From Scatosoma sp045537295 (GTDB taxonomy: Bacteria > Bacillota > Clostridia > Christensenellales > Borkfalkiaceae), in the NCBI GenBank assembly GCA_045537295.1, contig JAZSPG010000090.1:1-28304 (forward strand): a stretch of DNA of 28,304 nucleotides. Direction: 5' to 3'. The notes under the pieces are model-generated. The model saw only the letters and a list, made by a program, of their open reading frames with translations, was not told the DNA's origin and did not search any database. Shown one piece after another: positions 1-6,628 of the stretch (position 1 is the stretch's first letter; each line of letters starts with the position of its first letter). The position numbers were made by a program, and so were the translations under genes.

Positions 1-1532
1 TTATCGCATACGGTAAAGCAAAACTCCGAAAGTTTCGGCACGTTAGAACGGTAGGGCAACACCTTCGTTCCCGCAGGCATAATGTGGTCGGTGGTAATAT
101 CGTCGCCCACCTTTAATATCAGCTCACACGATAAATTTTTATCGGGCGATTTGCCGACGGGAATAGGTTTAATATTCGGTCCGCGTTCCACACTTATCTT
201 ATCCGCCTCATCCTCGTTTACGGGTAATTCAATTAAATTATCGTTAATCTTGAACGCCGTGGGCATTTCCACCTTAGGCGCAACGCCGAGCGTCGTGGGG
301 TCGGTAAATACCCCCGCCACCGCGCTTGCCGCCGCCGTTTCGGGCGAAACGAGATATACCTGCGCGTCCGCCGTTCCGCTACGGGCGAGGAAGTTACGGT
401 TAAAGGTACGAAGGCTCACCCCCGCCGATTGTGGCGAAAAGCCCATACCGATACAAGGTCCGCAAGCACATTCTAAGATTCTCGCCCCCGCGTTGATTAA
501 ATCGGCGAGCGCACCGCATTCGGCAAGCATTGTATACACCTGTTTAGACCCGGGCGAAATAGACAAGCTAACGTCGGGATGCACCGTTTTGCCTTTGAGC
601 ATTTTGGCTACGGTGAGCATATCTTGCATAGACGAATTCGTGCAAGAACCGATACATACCTGATTGATTTTCATACCCGCAAGAGAGGAAACCGTTTTGA
701 TATTGTCGGGGCTGTGCGGACAGGCGGATAACGGTTTTAACGCGCTTAAATCCACCGTATATTCCGCATCAAACGTCGCGTCCGCGTCCGAGGAAAGCTC
801 GATATAATCTTCCGCTCTGCCTTGCGCCTCTAAAAATGCCTTAGTCACTTCGTCCGAAGGGAAAATAGAACTCGTCGCGCCAAGTTCCGCACCCATATTC
901 GTTATCGTCGCGCGTTGGGGTACGGAAAGCGTTTTCACGCCCGCCCCGCCGTATTCGACGATTGCGCCTACCCCGCCTTTCACACCTAAAATGCGCAAAA
1001 CCTCTAAAATGACGTCTTTCGCACTAACGTAATCGGAAAGTTGCCCCACCAAATTCACGCGAATCATTTTAGGCATGGTGATGTAATAAGTACCGCCACC
1101 CATAGCCACCGCTACGTCCAAACCGCCCGCGCCCATTCCGAGCATACCGATACCGCCAGCCGTCGGCGTATGCGAATCCGAACCGATAAGCGTTTTGCCG
1201 GGCTTAGAAAATCGTTCTAAATGTACCTGATGGCAAATGCCGTTGCCTGGACGGGAAAAGCGAATCCCGTGTTTTTTGGTTACCGTTTGAATGTATCTGT
1301 GGTCGTCCGCGTTTTCAAAGCCTGCCTGTAAGGTATTGTGGTCGATATACGCGACGGAAAGTTCCGTTTTTACGCGTTTTATCCCCATTGCCTCAAACTG
1401 TAAATACGCCATCGTACCCGTGGCGTCTTGGGTTAAGGTTTGGTCTATTTTCAAACCGATTTCCTTGCCCGTTTGCATTTCCCCGCAAACGAGGTGATTT
1501 TTAATTATTTTTTGCGCTATCGTATAGCCCAT
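1..1532 (-). CDS. Aconitate hydratase, 3' end cut off by the window
   Basis: This gene encodes an aconitase that interconverts citrate and isocitrate through cis-aconitate using a [4Fe-4S] cluster in the cytosol. About 510 codons are visible and the reading frame stays open to base 1, so the C-terminus lies outside the window. The three cluster cysteines are in place: Cys297 in the motif CIGSCTNS, and Cys357 and Cys360 in CACGPCIG. The N-terminal part carries GSDSHTPTAGGIGMLGMGAGG, a hallmark of the aconitase/isopropylmalate dehydratase superfamily. The visible part already reaches the C-terminal swivel region, which fits the compact single-chain clostridial form of about 640 residues. The ATG at 1532 follows an AGAGAGGA ribosome site. 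The gene starts 23 bp after the Re-citrate synthase stop, so it is probably co-transcribed and acts on that enzyme's product. 3-Isopropylmalate dehydratase is less likely, because its large subunit is a separate and shorter protein. Confidence 0.93.
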   Translation of the reverse strand, partial: MGYTIAQKIIKNHLVCGEMQTGKEIGLKIDQTLTQDATGTMAYLQFEAMGIKRVKTELSVAYIDHNTLQAGFENADDHRYIQTVTKKHGIRFSRPGNGICHQVHLERFSKPGKTLIGSDSHTPTAGGIGMLGMGAGGLDVAVAMGGGTYYITMPKMIRVNLVGQLSDYVSAKDVILEVLRILGVKGGVGAIVEYGGAGVKTLSVPQRATITNMGAELGATSSIFPSDEVTKAFLEAQGRAEDYIELSSDADATFDAEYTVDLSALKPLSACPHSPDNIKTVSSLAGMKINQVCIGSCTNSSMQDMLTVAKMLKGKTVHPDVSLSISPGSKQVYTMLAECGALADLINAGARILECACGPCIGMGFSPQSAGVSLRTFNRNFLARSGTADAQVYLVSPETAAASAVAGVFTDPTTLGVAPKVEMPTAFKINDNLIELPVNEDEADKISVERGPNIKPIPVGKSPDKNLSCELILKVGDDITTDHIMPAGTKVLPYRSNVPKLSEFCFTVCD

Positions 1533-1555
1533 ATCCGTTTATCCTCTCTACTAAA

Positions 1556-2947
1556 TTATAAATCCGTCCAATTCATTGAACTGCGCCCGTCCTTGCAAAG
1601 CGAACGCACTAAGGAATACAATTCGCCCTCGCCCATAACCGTCGTTCTGCCGTCGGCGTACAACGCGTCTATTCTCGTTTTCATTTCTTGCACCAGCCAA
1701 TCCTGCTTAGATACCTGCTTTTCGGGCGGTAACTTGTAATGCTTGTTAATCCAGTACGCAATCCCCGCCAAACCCGAGGTGTTAGAAATAGACACTTCCG
1801 CGGGACGCTTTAAGATTTTTTCCGTATCGAAAATATTATAAATTTCCGCGTCTTTCATCATACCGTCGGCGTGCACGCCCGCACGGGTAAGATTGAACGC
1901 ACTACCCACAAACGGCGTCATCGGCGGTATGTCGTAGCCAAGCTCGGTCTTGAAATATTCGGCAATATCGGTAATCGCCGTCGTATCCATACCGTCCAGC
2001 GTTCCGCGCATAGACGCGTATTGCATTACCATCGCCTCGGTAGGCACGTTGCCCGTCCGCTCGCCGATACCAAGAAGCGAACAGTTTACCGCGCTTGCGC
2101 CGTACAGCCACGCGCTCACCGCGTTGGGTACGCCCATATAAAAATCGTTATGCCCGTGCCATTCGAGCATTTCAGAGGTAACGTCGGAATAGTGGTGCAA
2201 ACCGTATACGATACCCGGAACACTTCTCGGCAACGCCGCGCCCGTGAACGGTAAACCGTAACCCATCGTGTCGCACATACGGATTTTTACGGGGATTTTC
2301 GCCTCGCGCGAAAGCTCGATAAGCGCGTTCACGAACGGAACGACGAAACCGTAAAAATCGGCGCGCGTCAAATCCTCTAAGTGACAGCGGGGCGCTATAC
2401 CCGACTCAAACGCTTGCTTTACGACGGACAAATAATGGTCGTACGCCTGTCTTCTCGTCATATTCAGCTTTTTGAAAATGTGGTAATCCGAACAGCTTAC
2501 CAAAATACCCGTTTCCTTAATCCCGATATTGCGCGCCAGCTCGAAGTCCTCTTTTTTCGCGCGAATCCAAGTGGTAATTTCGGGGAACTTATACCCAAGT
2601 TCCATACACTTTTCAATCGCCTCTCTGTCCTTTTTCGTGTATACGAAAAATTCGCTTTGACGGATAATCCCCTTCGGACCGCCAAGACGCGAGATCATTT
2701 TGTAAATTTCCACGATTTGATTTGCCGTGTACGGCGCGCGCGATTGCTGACCGTCACGGAAGGTCGTGTCCGTTATCCAAATCTCTTTGGGCATATTCAT
2801 AGGCACGCGACGGTGGTTAAACGGAGTTTTGGGTACTTCGTCGTACGGATAAATATCTCTGAACAACTGCGCCTTTTCTACGTCTTGTAATTCGTATTCG
2901 TAAGGGTCTTGTTCTAATAAATTACTCGAAGGATTTAATTCAATCAT
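1556..2947 (-). CDS. Re-citrate synthase (isopropylmalate/homocitrate synthase family)
   Basis: The 463-residue product is a DRE-TIM-like condensing enzyme. I assign it as (Re)-citrate synthase, which joins acetyl-CoA and oxaloacetate to make citrate in some anaerobes that lack the usual Si-type enzyme. The metal and catalytic motif DTTFRDGQQ lies at residues 60-68, the metal-binding HGHND at 264-268 and GERTGN at 295-300. The long N-terminus before the barrel, the IIRQSEFF stretch and the overall length resemble the characterised Clostridium kluyveri type rather than NifV or LeuA, which are shorter or carry a LeuA regulatory domain. The aconitase gene directly downstream supports citrate as the product. 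Start at the ATG with GAGGAG 8 nt upstream. A consensus promoter lies about 60 bp upstream of the start. Homocitrate synthase is the main alternative. Confidence 0.86.
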   Translation of the reverse strand: MIELNPSSNLLEQDPYEYELQDVEKAQLFRDIYPYDEVPKTPFNHRRVPMNMPKEIWITDTTFRDGQQSRAPYTANQIVEIYKMISRLGGPKGIIRQSEFFVYTKKDREAIEKCMELGYKFPEITTWIRAKKEDFELARNIGIKETGILVSCSDYHIFKKLNMTRRQAYDHYLSVVKQAFESGIAPRCHLEDLTRADFYGFVVPFVNALIELSREAKIPVKIRMCDTMGYGLPFTGAALPRSVPGIVYGLHHYSDVTSEMLEWHGHNDFYMGVPNAVSAWLYGASAVNCSLLGIGERTGNVPTEAMVMQYASMRGTLDGMDTTAITDIAEYFKTELGYDIPPMTPFVGSAFNLTRAGVHADGMMKDAEIYNIFDTEKILKRPAEVSISNTSGLAGIAYWINKHYKLPPEKQVSKQDWLVQEMKTRIDALYADGRTTVMGEGELYSLVRSLCKDGRSSMNWTDL

Positions 2948-3006
2948 CTCTCTATCTCCTCGTTTTGTTTTTTCGATTAAACTACTACTATAAATTTATT
3001 AAATCG

Positions 3007-3035
3007 ATTATACATATTTTTTTTGACTTTGTCAA
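3007..3035 (-). promoter_or_regulatory. SigA-type promoter for the citrate synthase-aconitase operon
   Basis: On the minus strand, TTGACA (3035-3030) is followed after exactly 17 bp by TATAAT (3012-3007). Both hexamers match the consensus perfectly, and the start codon at 2947 lies about 60 bp downstream. This suggests strong, possibly constitutive, expression. Confidence 0.85.
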
Positions 3036-3098
3036 GGATTTCAACGCCGAATTTACTTTTCTTATCGGGTTTATAGAAAAATTTTTCCAGACAAAACG

Positions 3099-3121
3099 AA
3101 AAACGCCCAATTAAAAGGCGT
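3099..3121 (-). terminator. Short hairpin terminator after the yggS operon
   Basis: On the minus strand, ACGCC (3121-3117) pairs with GGCGT (3107-3103) and is followed by a short T run. The hairpin overlaps the stop codon of the short-chain dehydrogenase. The five-pair stem and short T tract make it a modest terminator. Confidence 0.55.
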
Positions 3122-3914
3122 CTTTGCTAATTTTACTCCACCGTTTCGCGATAAACTTCAACTTCCAAGAAGTCGGGATAAGCGCGGTAGAAAAACGCAT
3201 TACTTTATTCCAAAAACCAGGGATTGCCTTTCTTTTATTCTTACGAACGGCTTTTAAGGAATATTCCGCCACCGCTTGCGGTGATTTGACGGCGAGCCTG
3301 CCCCAAAGCCCCTGACCCTTGATTTGTTCTTTAATATCCTCGCGCGTCGGCATTGCACCAGGCAGGATAGCCGTTACGGCGATATTTTGCTTTTTTACTT
3401 CCTCGCGAAGTGCTACCGAAAACGCGGTAAGCGCGCCTTTGGTGGCGCTGTAAATAGCAAAATACGGCATAGGATAAATCCCTGAAACACTGGATATATT
3501 GACAATTTCCAATCGCTCGGCTCTATTTTCTATCGCGTAACCGCAAAGCGATACACTCGCCTCGAAATTTACTCGGCATTGAAAGGCGATTTTCTCTTGC
3601 GTATAGTTTTCAAACGCTTTCTGAATGTCCGCGCCCGCCACGTTCACGAGTAGAGAAATTTTTTTATTATCCGCTTTGAGCCACTCGTTCAACGCGTACC
3701 TGCTACCCTCGTTCGCCAAATCGGCGGGAAAAGTAAGCACCTCAATTTTCGGAAACGCCGTCGCGAGTTCGACTTGTAACGCGCTAAGCTTTTCCCCGCT
3801 CCTGCCCGTCAAAATTAAGTTGTCCCCGCGCTTTGCCACGGCGTACACGAACGCTTTCCCAAGCCCGCCCGTCGCACCCGTAATCAGCGCGTAAGTTTTG
3901 GTTTTGCTTTCCAT
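3111..3914 (-). CDS. Short-chain dehydrogenase/reductase (SDR), classical type
   Basis: This is an NAD(P)-dependent oxidoreductase of the classical SDR family, about 267 residues; the substrate is not identifiable. The Rossmann cofactor motif TGATGGLG is at residues 12-19, NVAG at 91-94, the catalytic Ser in NISSVSG around 141-142, and the YxxxK pair at Tyr155 and Lys159. The basic C-terminal tail with the pattern KRK...FST..IP could contact the membrane and is shared with the SDR at 17921-18751. I choose the ATG at 3914, because GGAG sits 7 nt upstream and it begins 2 nt after the preceding stop. An in-frame ATG at 3926 would overlap the upstream gene. It is the last gene of the yggS operon. 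The family resembles COG0300 (DltE-like) proteins. Confidence 0.85.
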   Translation of the reverse strand: MESKTKTYALITGATGGLGKAFVYAVAKRGDNLILTGRSGEKLSALQVELATAFPKIEVLTFPADLANEGSRYALNEWLKADNKKISLLVNVAGADIQKAFENYTQEKIAFQCRVNFEASVSLCGYAIENRAERLEIVNISSVSGIYPMPYFAIYSATKGALTAFSVALREEVKKQNIAVTAILPGAMPTREDIKEQIKGQGLWGRLAVKSPQAVAEYSLKAVRKNKRKAIPGFWNKVMRFSTALIPTSWKLKFIAKRWSKISKDAF

Positions 3915-3916
3915 AA

Positions 3917-4777
3917 TTAACTCCATAATTTATCCAAATCGAAACCGAACGCCTGCACGACTTCCACTTTATCGGACAACGCCATATCCTGCGGTTTGAC
4001 GATAAGCCCGCCGTTGCTGTCTAAATCCACGCCAAATTTTTTATACGCGTACCAAACGAGGTGCGCGCATTGCGTTCCCTTTATTTTATTCGGATTATAT
4101 TTTTTAGACAATACCCCCGTCGTCAAACGATAGGGTACGCCGTGTAAATTCTCGCGTGCGAATTGCACGATTTCCGCTTTCAGCGTTTTGTCTACTTTCG
4201 GCCTTAAAATTAAAAAATTCGCCAAATTCGCCATACTACTCGCCTGCGAAAAACGGCTTTTCGAGTTGGGTTCTAACGCCTCTAAAATAAGGTTTTCCTT
4301 GCCGTTCACCACCAAAGTAGCGTGACCGTACCGCCACCACGACACACGCGTGGTTGCCGATACGATAATATCCCCGTCCTCTAAAACGGCAAGAGGCGCA
4401 ACACCTTCTACTTCCTCTAAATAGGTAAAGGGCGCGAAATGCTTAACATCTAATGCGGGATTGCTGAAAAAATAGTCTTGAATACGCAAAATTTGCCCTG
4501 TTTTTTCCTCCGCACGCAAACCGTCTATCCCAAGCTTCGTCAATCCCGTTTGCTCGTATAAAGTTTGATAGTCGTCGTTTGAGAGTTCGGATTTTTCTAA
4601 GAGCGGTAAAATATCTATCCGTTCATAGCTCGGCGTAAAATAATCCCAGTGCTTTTGCGTGTATTGAACGCCCACCTGTAAAAAGCCCAAAACCGCGCCC
4701 GCAAACAAAATCACCGCGCATAAAATTATGAGCAGTTTTTTTTGCAAATTGCATTTTTTAGGCGTAGTTTCTTCCAT
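3917..4777 (-). CDS. Membrane-anchored permuted NlpC/P60-like (YiiX-type) protein
   Basis: The 286-residue product has one hydrophobic N-terminal segment (residues 13-35) after a lysine-containing head, so it is probably anchored with its main domain outside the membrane. The C-terminal half fits a circularly permuted papain-like/NlpC-P60 fold of the YiiX/YaeF type. GDIIVS (135-140) is followed by RYGHATLVV with the putative catalytic His152, then an acidic stretch EALEP (166-170), and finally GTQCAHLVWYAYK with the putative nucleophile Cys237. The His-before-Cys order is the sign of the permuted form. Such proteins are thought to act on lipid, peptide or amide bonds, but the substrate here is unknown. 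It sits 18 bp after yggS and directly before an SDR, with an AAGGA ribosome site. Family assignment is by motif reading only. Confidence 0.7.
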   Translation of the reverse strand: MEETTPKKCNLQKKLLIILCAVILFAGAVLGFLQVGVQYTQKHWDYFTPSYERIDILPLLEKSELSNDDYQTLYEQTGLTKLGIDGLRAEEKTGQILRIQDYFFSNPALDVKHFAPFTYLEEVEGVAPLAVLEDGDIIVSATTRVSWWRYGHATLVVNGKENLILEALEPNSKSRFSQASSMANLANFLILRPKVDKTLKAEIVQFARENLHGVPYRLTTGVLSKKYNPNKIKGTQCAHLVWYAYKKFGVDLDSNGGLIVKPQDMALSDKVEVVQAFGFDLDKLWS

Positions 4778-4795
4778 AACACCGTTCCTTAATAT

Positions 4796-5470
4796 TTAAT
4801 AATTCCGCGCACCGAATATCGTCGACCCGACGCGTACCATATTACTTCCCTCATCCACACAAAGCGCGTAATCCCCGCTCATACCCATAGACAAATATTC
4901 CACTTCTTCCGATTGCGTTTTCGCCCAGTCGAACAGTGCGCGCATTTTTTGCGCTAACGCACGGAGCAACCCCTCGTCCTCGCTTTCGGGGAGCATTGCC
5001 ATAAATCCTTTTATGTTTACCCCCTCTACCTCGCGCAAGCGTAAAAATATTTCTTTGGCGTCTTTATAGTCATAACCGCTTTTGCTCTGTTCGTCGCCGA
5101 TATTTATTTGAATTAACCCCGACGAGATAATTTGACGGTTTTTGGACATTCGGGCAAGTTCTAAGACAAGCTCGTCCCTGTCCAACGAATGATACAAGTC
5201 GATTTTTCCTATCAAATACTTAATTTTATTCGTTTGCAAATGCCCGATAAAATGCCGAGGGCAAGGCAAAATCAGGTCGTTTTTATCCCGAAATTCCTGC
5301 GGTTTGTTTTCCGCAACCGCGTCCACGCCCGCCTCTATCGCCATATTGATACGCTCGGCAGACTGCATTTTCGTCGCCGCGACCAGCATAACCTTTTCCC
5401 CGTAAGAATTGCCTTTTGCAAGTTGCGCCTTAATTTGCGCTACGCGTGAAAAAATTTGTTCCCGTTCCAT
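4796..5470 (-). CDS. yggS: YggS/PROSC family pyridoxal-phosphate homeostasis protein
   Basis: This 224-residue protein belongs to the YggS/YBL036C family. These proteins bind pyridoxal 5'-phosphate without a known catalytic activity and keep PLP and amino-acid/keto-acid pools balanced. The PLP lysine is expected at Lys34 in LVAATKMQ. The family landmarks AENKPQE, HFIGHLQTNK, the QINIGDEQSKSG stretch, SMGMSGDY and VRVGSTIFG all follow in the usual order. The length matches the family. The gene is first in a three-gene operon with the permuted NlpC-like protein and an SDR. A near-consensus promoter lies just upstream and a LysR regulator is divergent. In many Firmicutes yggS sits by sepF and division genes, so this neighbourhood differs. 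Confidence 0.93.
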   Translation of the reverse strand: MEREQIFSRVAQIKAQLAKGNSYGEKVMLVAATKMQSAERINMAIEAGVDAVAENKPQEFRDKNDLILPCPRHFIGHLQTNKIKYLIGKIDLYHSLDRDELVLELARMSKNRQIISSGLIQINIGDEQSKSGYDYKDAKEIFLRLREVEGVNIKGFMAMLPESEDEGLLRALAQKMRALFDWAKTQSEEVEYLSMGMSGDYALCVDEGSNMVRVGSTIFGARNY

Positions 5471-5494
5471 TTAATACCCTCTCTTTACCCTAAC

Positions 5495-5523
5495 AGTATA
5501 CATTATTATAAACTTTTTGTCAA
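5495..5523 (-). promoter_or_regulatory. SigA-type promoter for the yggS operon
   Basis: On the minus strand, TTGACA (5523-5518), a 17-bp spacer and TATACT (5500-5495) lie about 25 bp before the yggS start codon. The match is near consensus. Confidence 0.82.
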
Positions 5524-5534
5524 TCACAGAACAG

Positions 5535-5580
5535 AAAAAAGCAAAAAAGCTTGCAATTTTTTGAAATATTTTGCTTTTTT
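5535..5580. promoter_or_regulatory. 12-bp inverted repeat between divergent yggS and lysR promoters
   Basis: AAAAAAGCAAAA (5535-5546) is repeated in inverted form as TTTTGCTTTTTT (5569-5580), with 22 bp between the arms. It lies exactly between the -35 boxes of the yggS promoter (5518-5523) and the lysR promoter (5593-5598). That is a typical position for a LysR operator controlling both directions. The arms are A/T-rich, so a curved-DNA upstream element is an alternative. Confidence 0.45.
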
Positions 5581-5592
5581 TCCTTTATTTGC

Positions 5593-5621
5593 TTGCTTTT
5601 TATTTTTAATACAGTTATAAT
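5593..5621 (+). promoter_or_regulatory. Promoter for the LysR-type regulator
   Basis: TTGCTT (5593-5598), a 17-bp spacer and a perfect TATAAT (5616-5621) lie about 40 bp before the lysR start codon. The -35 box is weak, which fits a regulated or modest promoter. Confidence 0.6.
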
Positions 5622-5660
5622 AATTATAGATAATACTGATAAGGATAATCAATTTTTTCT

Positions 5661-6524
5661 ATGAATACCGAAGAACTCAAAACGTTTATTTTTTTATCAA
5701 AAGTGAAAAACTTCACCCTCGCGGCAGAAAAATTGTGCGTCGCACAATCCACCGTAACTAACCGTATTAGCGAACTTGAAAAAGAAGTGGGAAAACGCCT
5801 TTTCTCGCGCGGAGCGAAAACAGTCAAACTTACCGAGGCGGGCGAGATTTTTTTACGCTATGCGGAACGCATTTTGGAATTAGAATCCACTTCCATTGAA
5901 GAAATCAGCGCGCTGTCGGCGCATACCCGTAAGTTTTCTATCGGCGCGATTAACGCTACTTACGAAATGTACGTAAAACCGCTCGTGGACGAGTGCTTAA
6001 AGGACAACAGCATTACTTCGATAAAAGTAATGCTCGGACATTCGTTAGATTTAATTCAGCAGTTACAGGACAATATGCTGGATATGGTGTTTTCGGCAAT
6101 TCCCTTAAAACGCGCGGGGTACGCTTGCGAGGTGTACGACGTGGACAGGGTGGTGCTCGTTTGCAAAAAAGGCGACAACAAATACCCCGACGGCGTAAAC
6201 AAAACCCAGCTTGCAAAACTACCCTATCTTATGTGCGATTTCACTTTGAGCGACGCGGGCGTGTTTATCCGTTCACTCTTCCCGAAAAACCACGTATACC
6301 GCTTAGACGTAGACAACAGCTCTAAACTTATCCCTTATCTTGAAAACGGGCTTGGGTATTCGTTTTTGCCCTACAAGCTCGTGAAAGACAAGATAGACCA
6401 AGGTACGCTGGAAGAAGTCGCCTTAAAAGATTTCACCGCCCCGAAGGTAACTACTTATTTAATCTACCGCCAAGGCTACGATATTAAACGGTTCTTGGAA
6501 AATAAATTCGACGAAACCAAATAA
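5661..6524 (+). CDS. LysR-family transcriptional regulator
   Basis: The 287-residue product has the N-terminal winged helix-turn-helix of LysR regulators (about residues 3-62: ELKTFIFLSKVKNFTLAAEK, then VAQSTVTNRISELEKEVGKRLFSR). A linker helix and a two-lobed effector-binding domain follow (about 90-285). The length is standard. The effector is not deducible from sequence. It is transcribed divergently from the yggS operon, and the two start codons are 190 bp apart. This is the classic arrangement for a LysR protein controlling its neighbour, and a 12-bp inverted repeat lies between the promoters. I infer regulation of yggS, the NlpC-like gene and the SDR, or autoregulation, but nothing in the sequence proves it. 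Two hairpin terminators follow the gene. Confidence 0.93.
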   Translation: MNTEELKTFIFLSKVKNFTLAAEKLCVAQSTVTNRISELEKEVGKRLFSRGAKTVKLTEAGEIFLRYAERILELESTSIEEISALSAHTRKFSIGAINATYEMYVKPLVDECLKDNSITSIKVMLGHSLDLIQQLQDNMLDMVFSAIPLKRAGYACEVYDVDRVVLVCKKGDNKYPDGVNKTQLAKLPYLMCDFTLSDAGVFIRSLFPKNHVYRLDVDNSSKLIPYLENGLGYSFLPYKLVKDKIDQGTLEEVALKDFTAPKVTTYLIYRQGYDIKRFLENKFDETK

Positions 6525-6536
6525 CTATATAACGGA

Positions 6537-6571
6537 AAACGGCGCACGAAAACCTCGTGCGCCGTTTCGTT
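6537..6571 (+). terminator. Strong terminator after lysR
   Basis: A 13-bp GC-rich stem (6537-6549 with 6555-6567) closes a 5-nt loop. Its 3' arm ends in TTT and is followed by CGTTT. It sits 12 bp after the lysR stop codon. Confidence 0.82.
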
Positions 6572-6577
6572 TGGTAT

Positions 6578-6612
6578 AAAAAAGGGCTTTGAAAATTCAA
6601 AGCCCTTTTTTT
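6578..6612. terminator. Bidirectional terminator between lysR and the lipoprotein gene
   Basis: A 16-bp stem (6578-6593 with 6596-6611) is flanked by an A run on one side and a T run on the other. It can therefore stop transcription from lysR on the plus strand and from the lipoprotein operon on the minus strand, whose last stop codon is at 6629. Confidence 0.88.
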
Positions 6613-6628
6613 ATCGTTTTGATTACGG

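Noticed and set aside
82..663. 193-codon open frame on the plus strand
   Set aside because: It lies wholly antisense to the aconitase gene, which shows cluster cysteines and family motifs; the antisense frame shows none.
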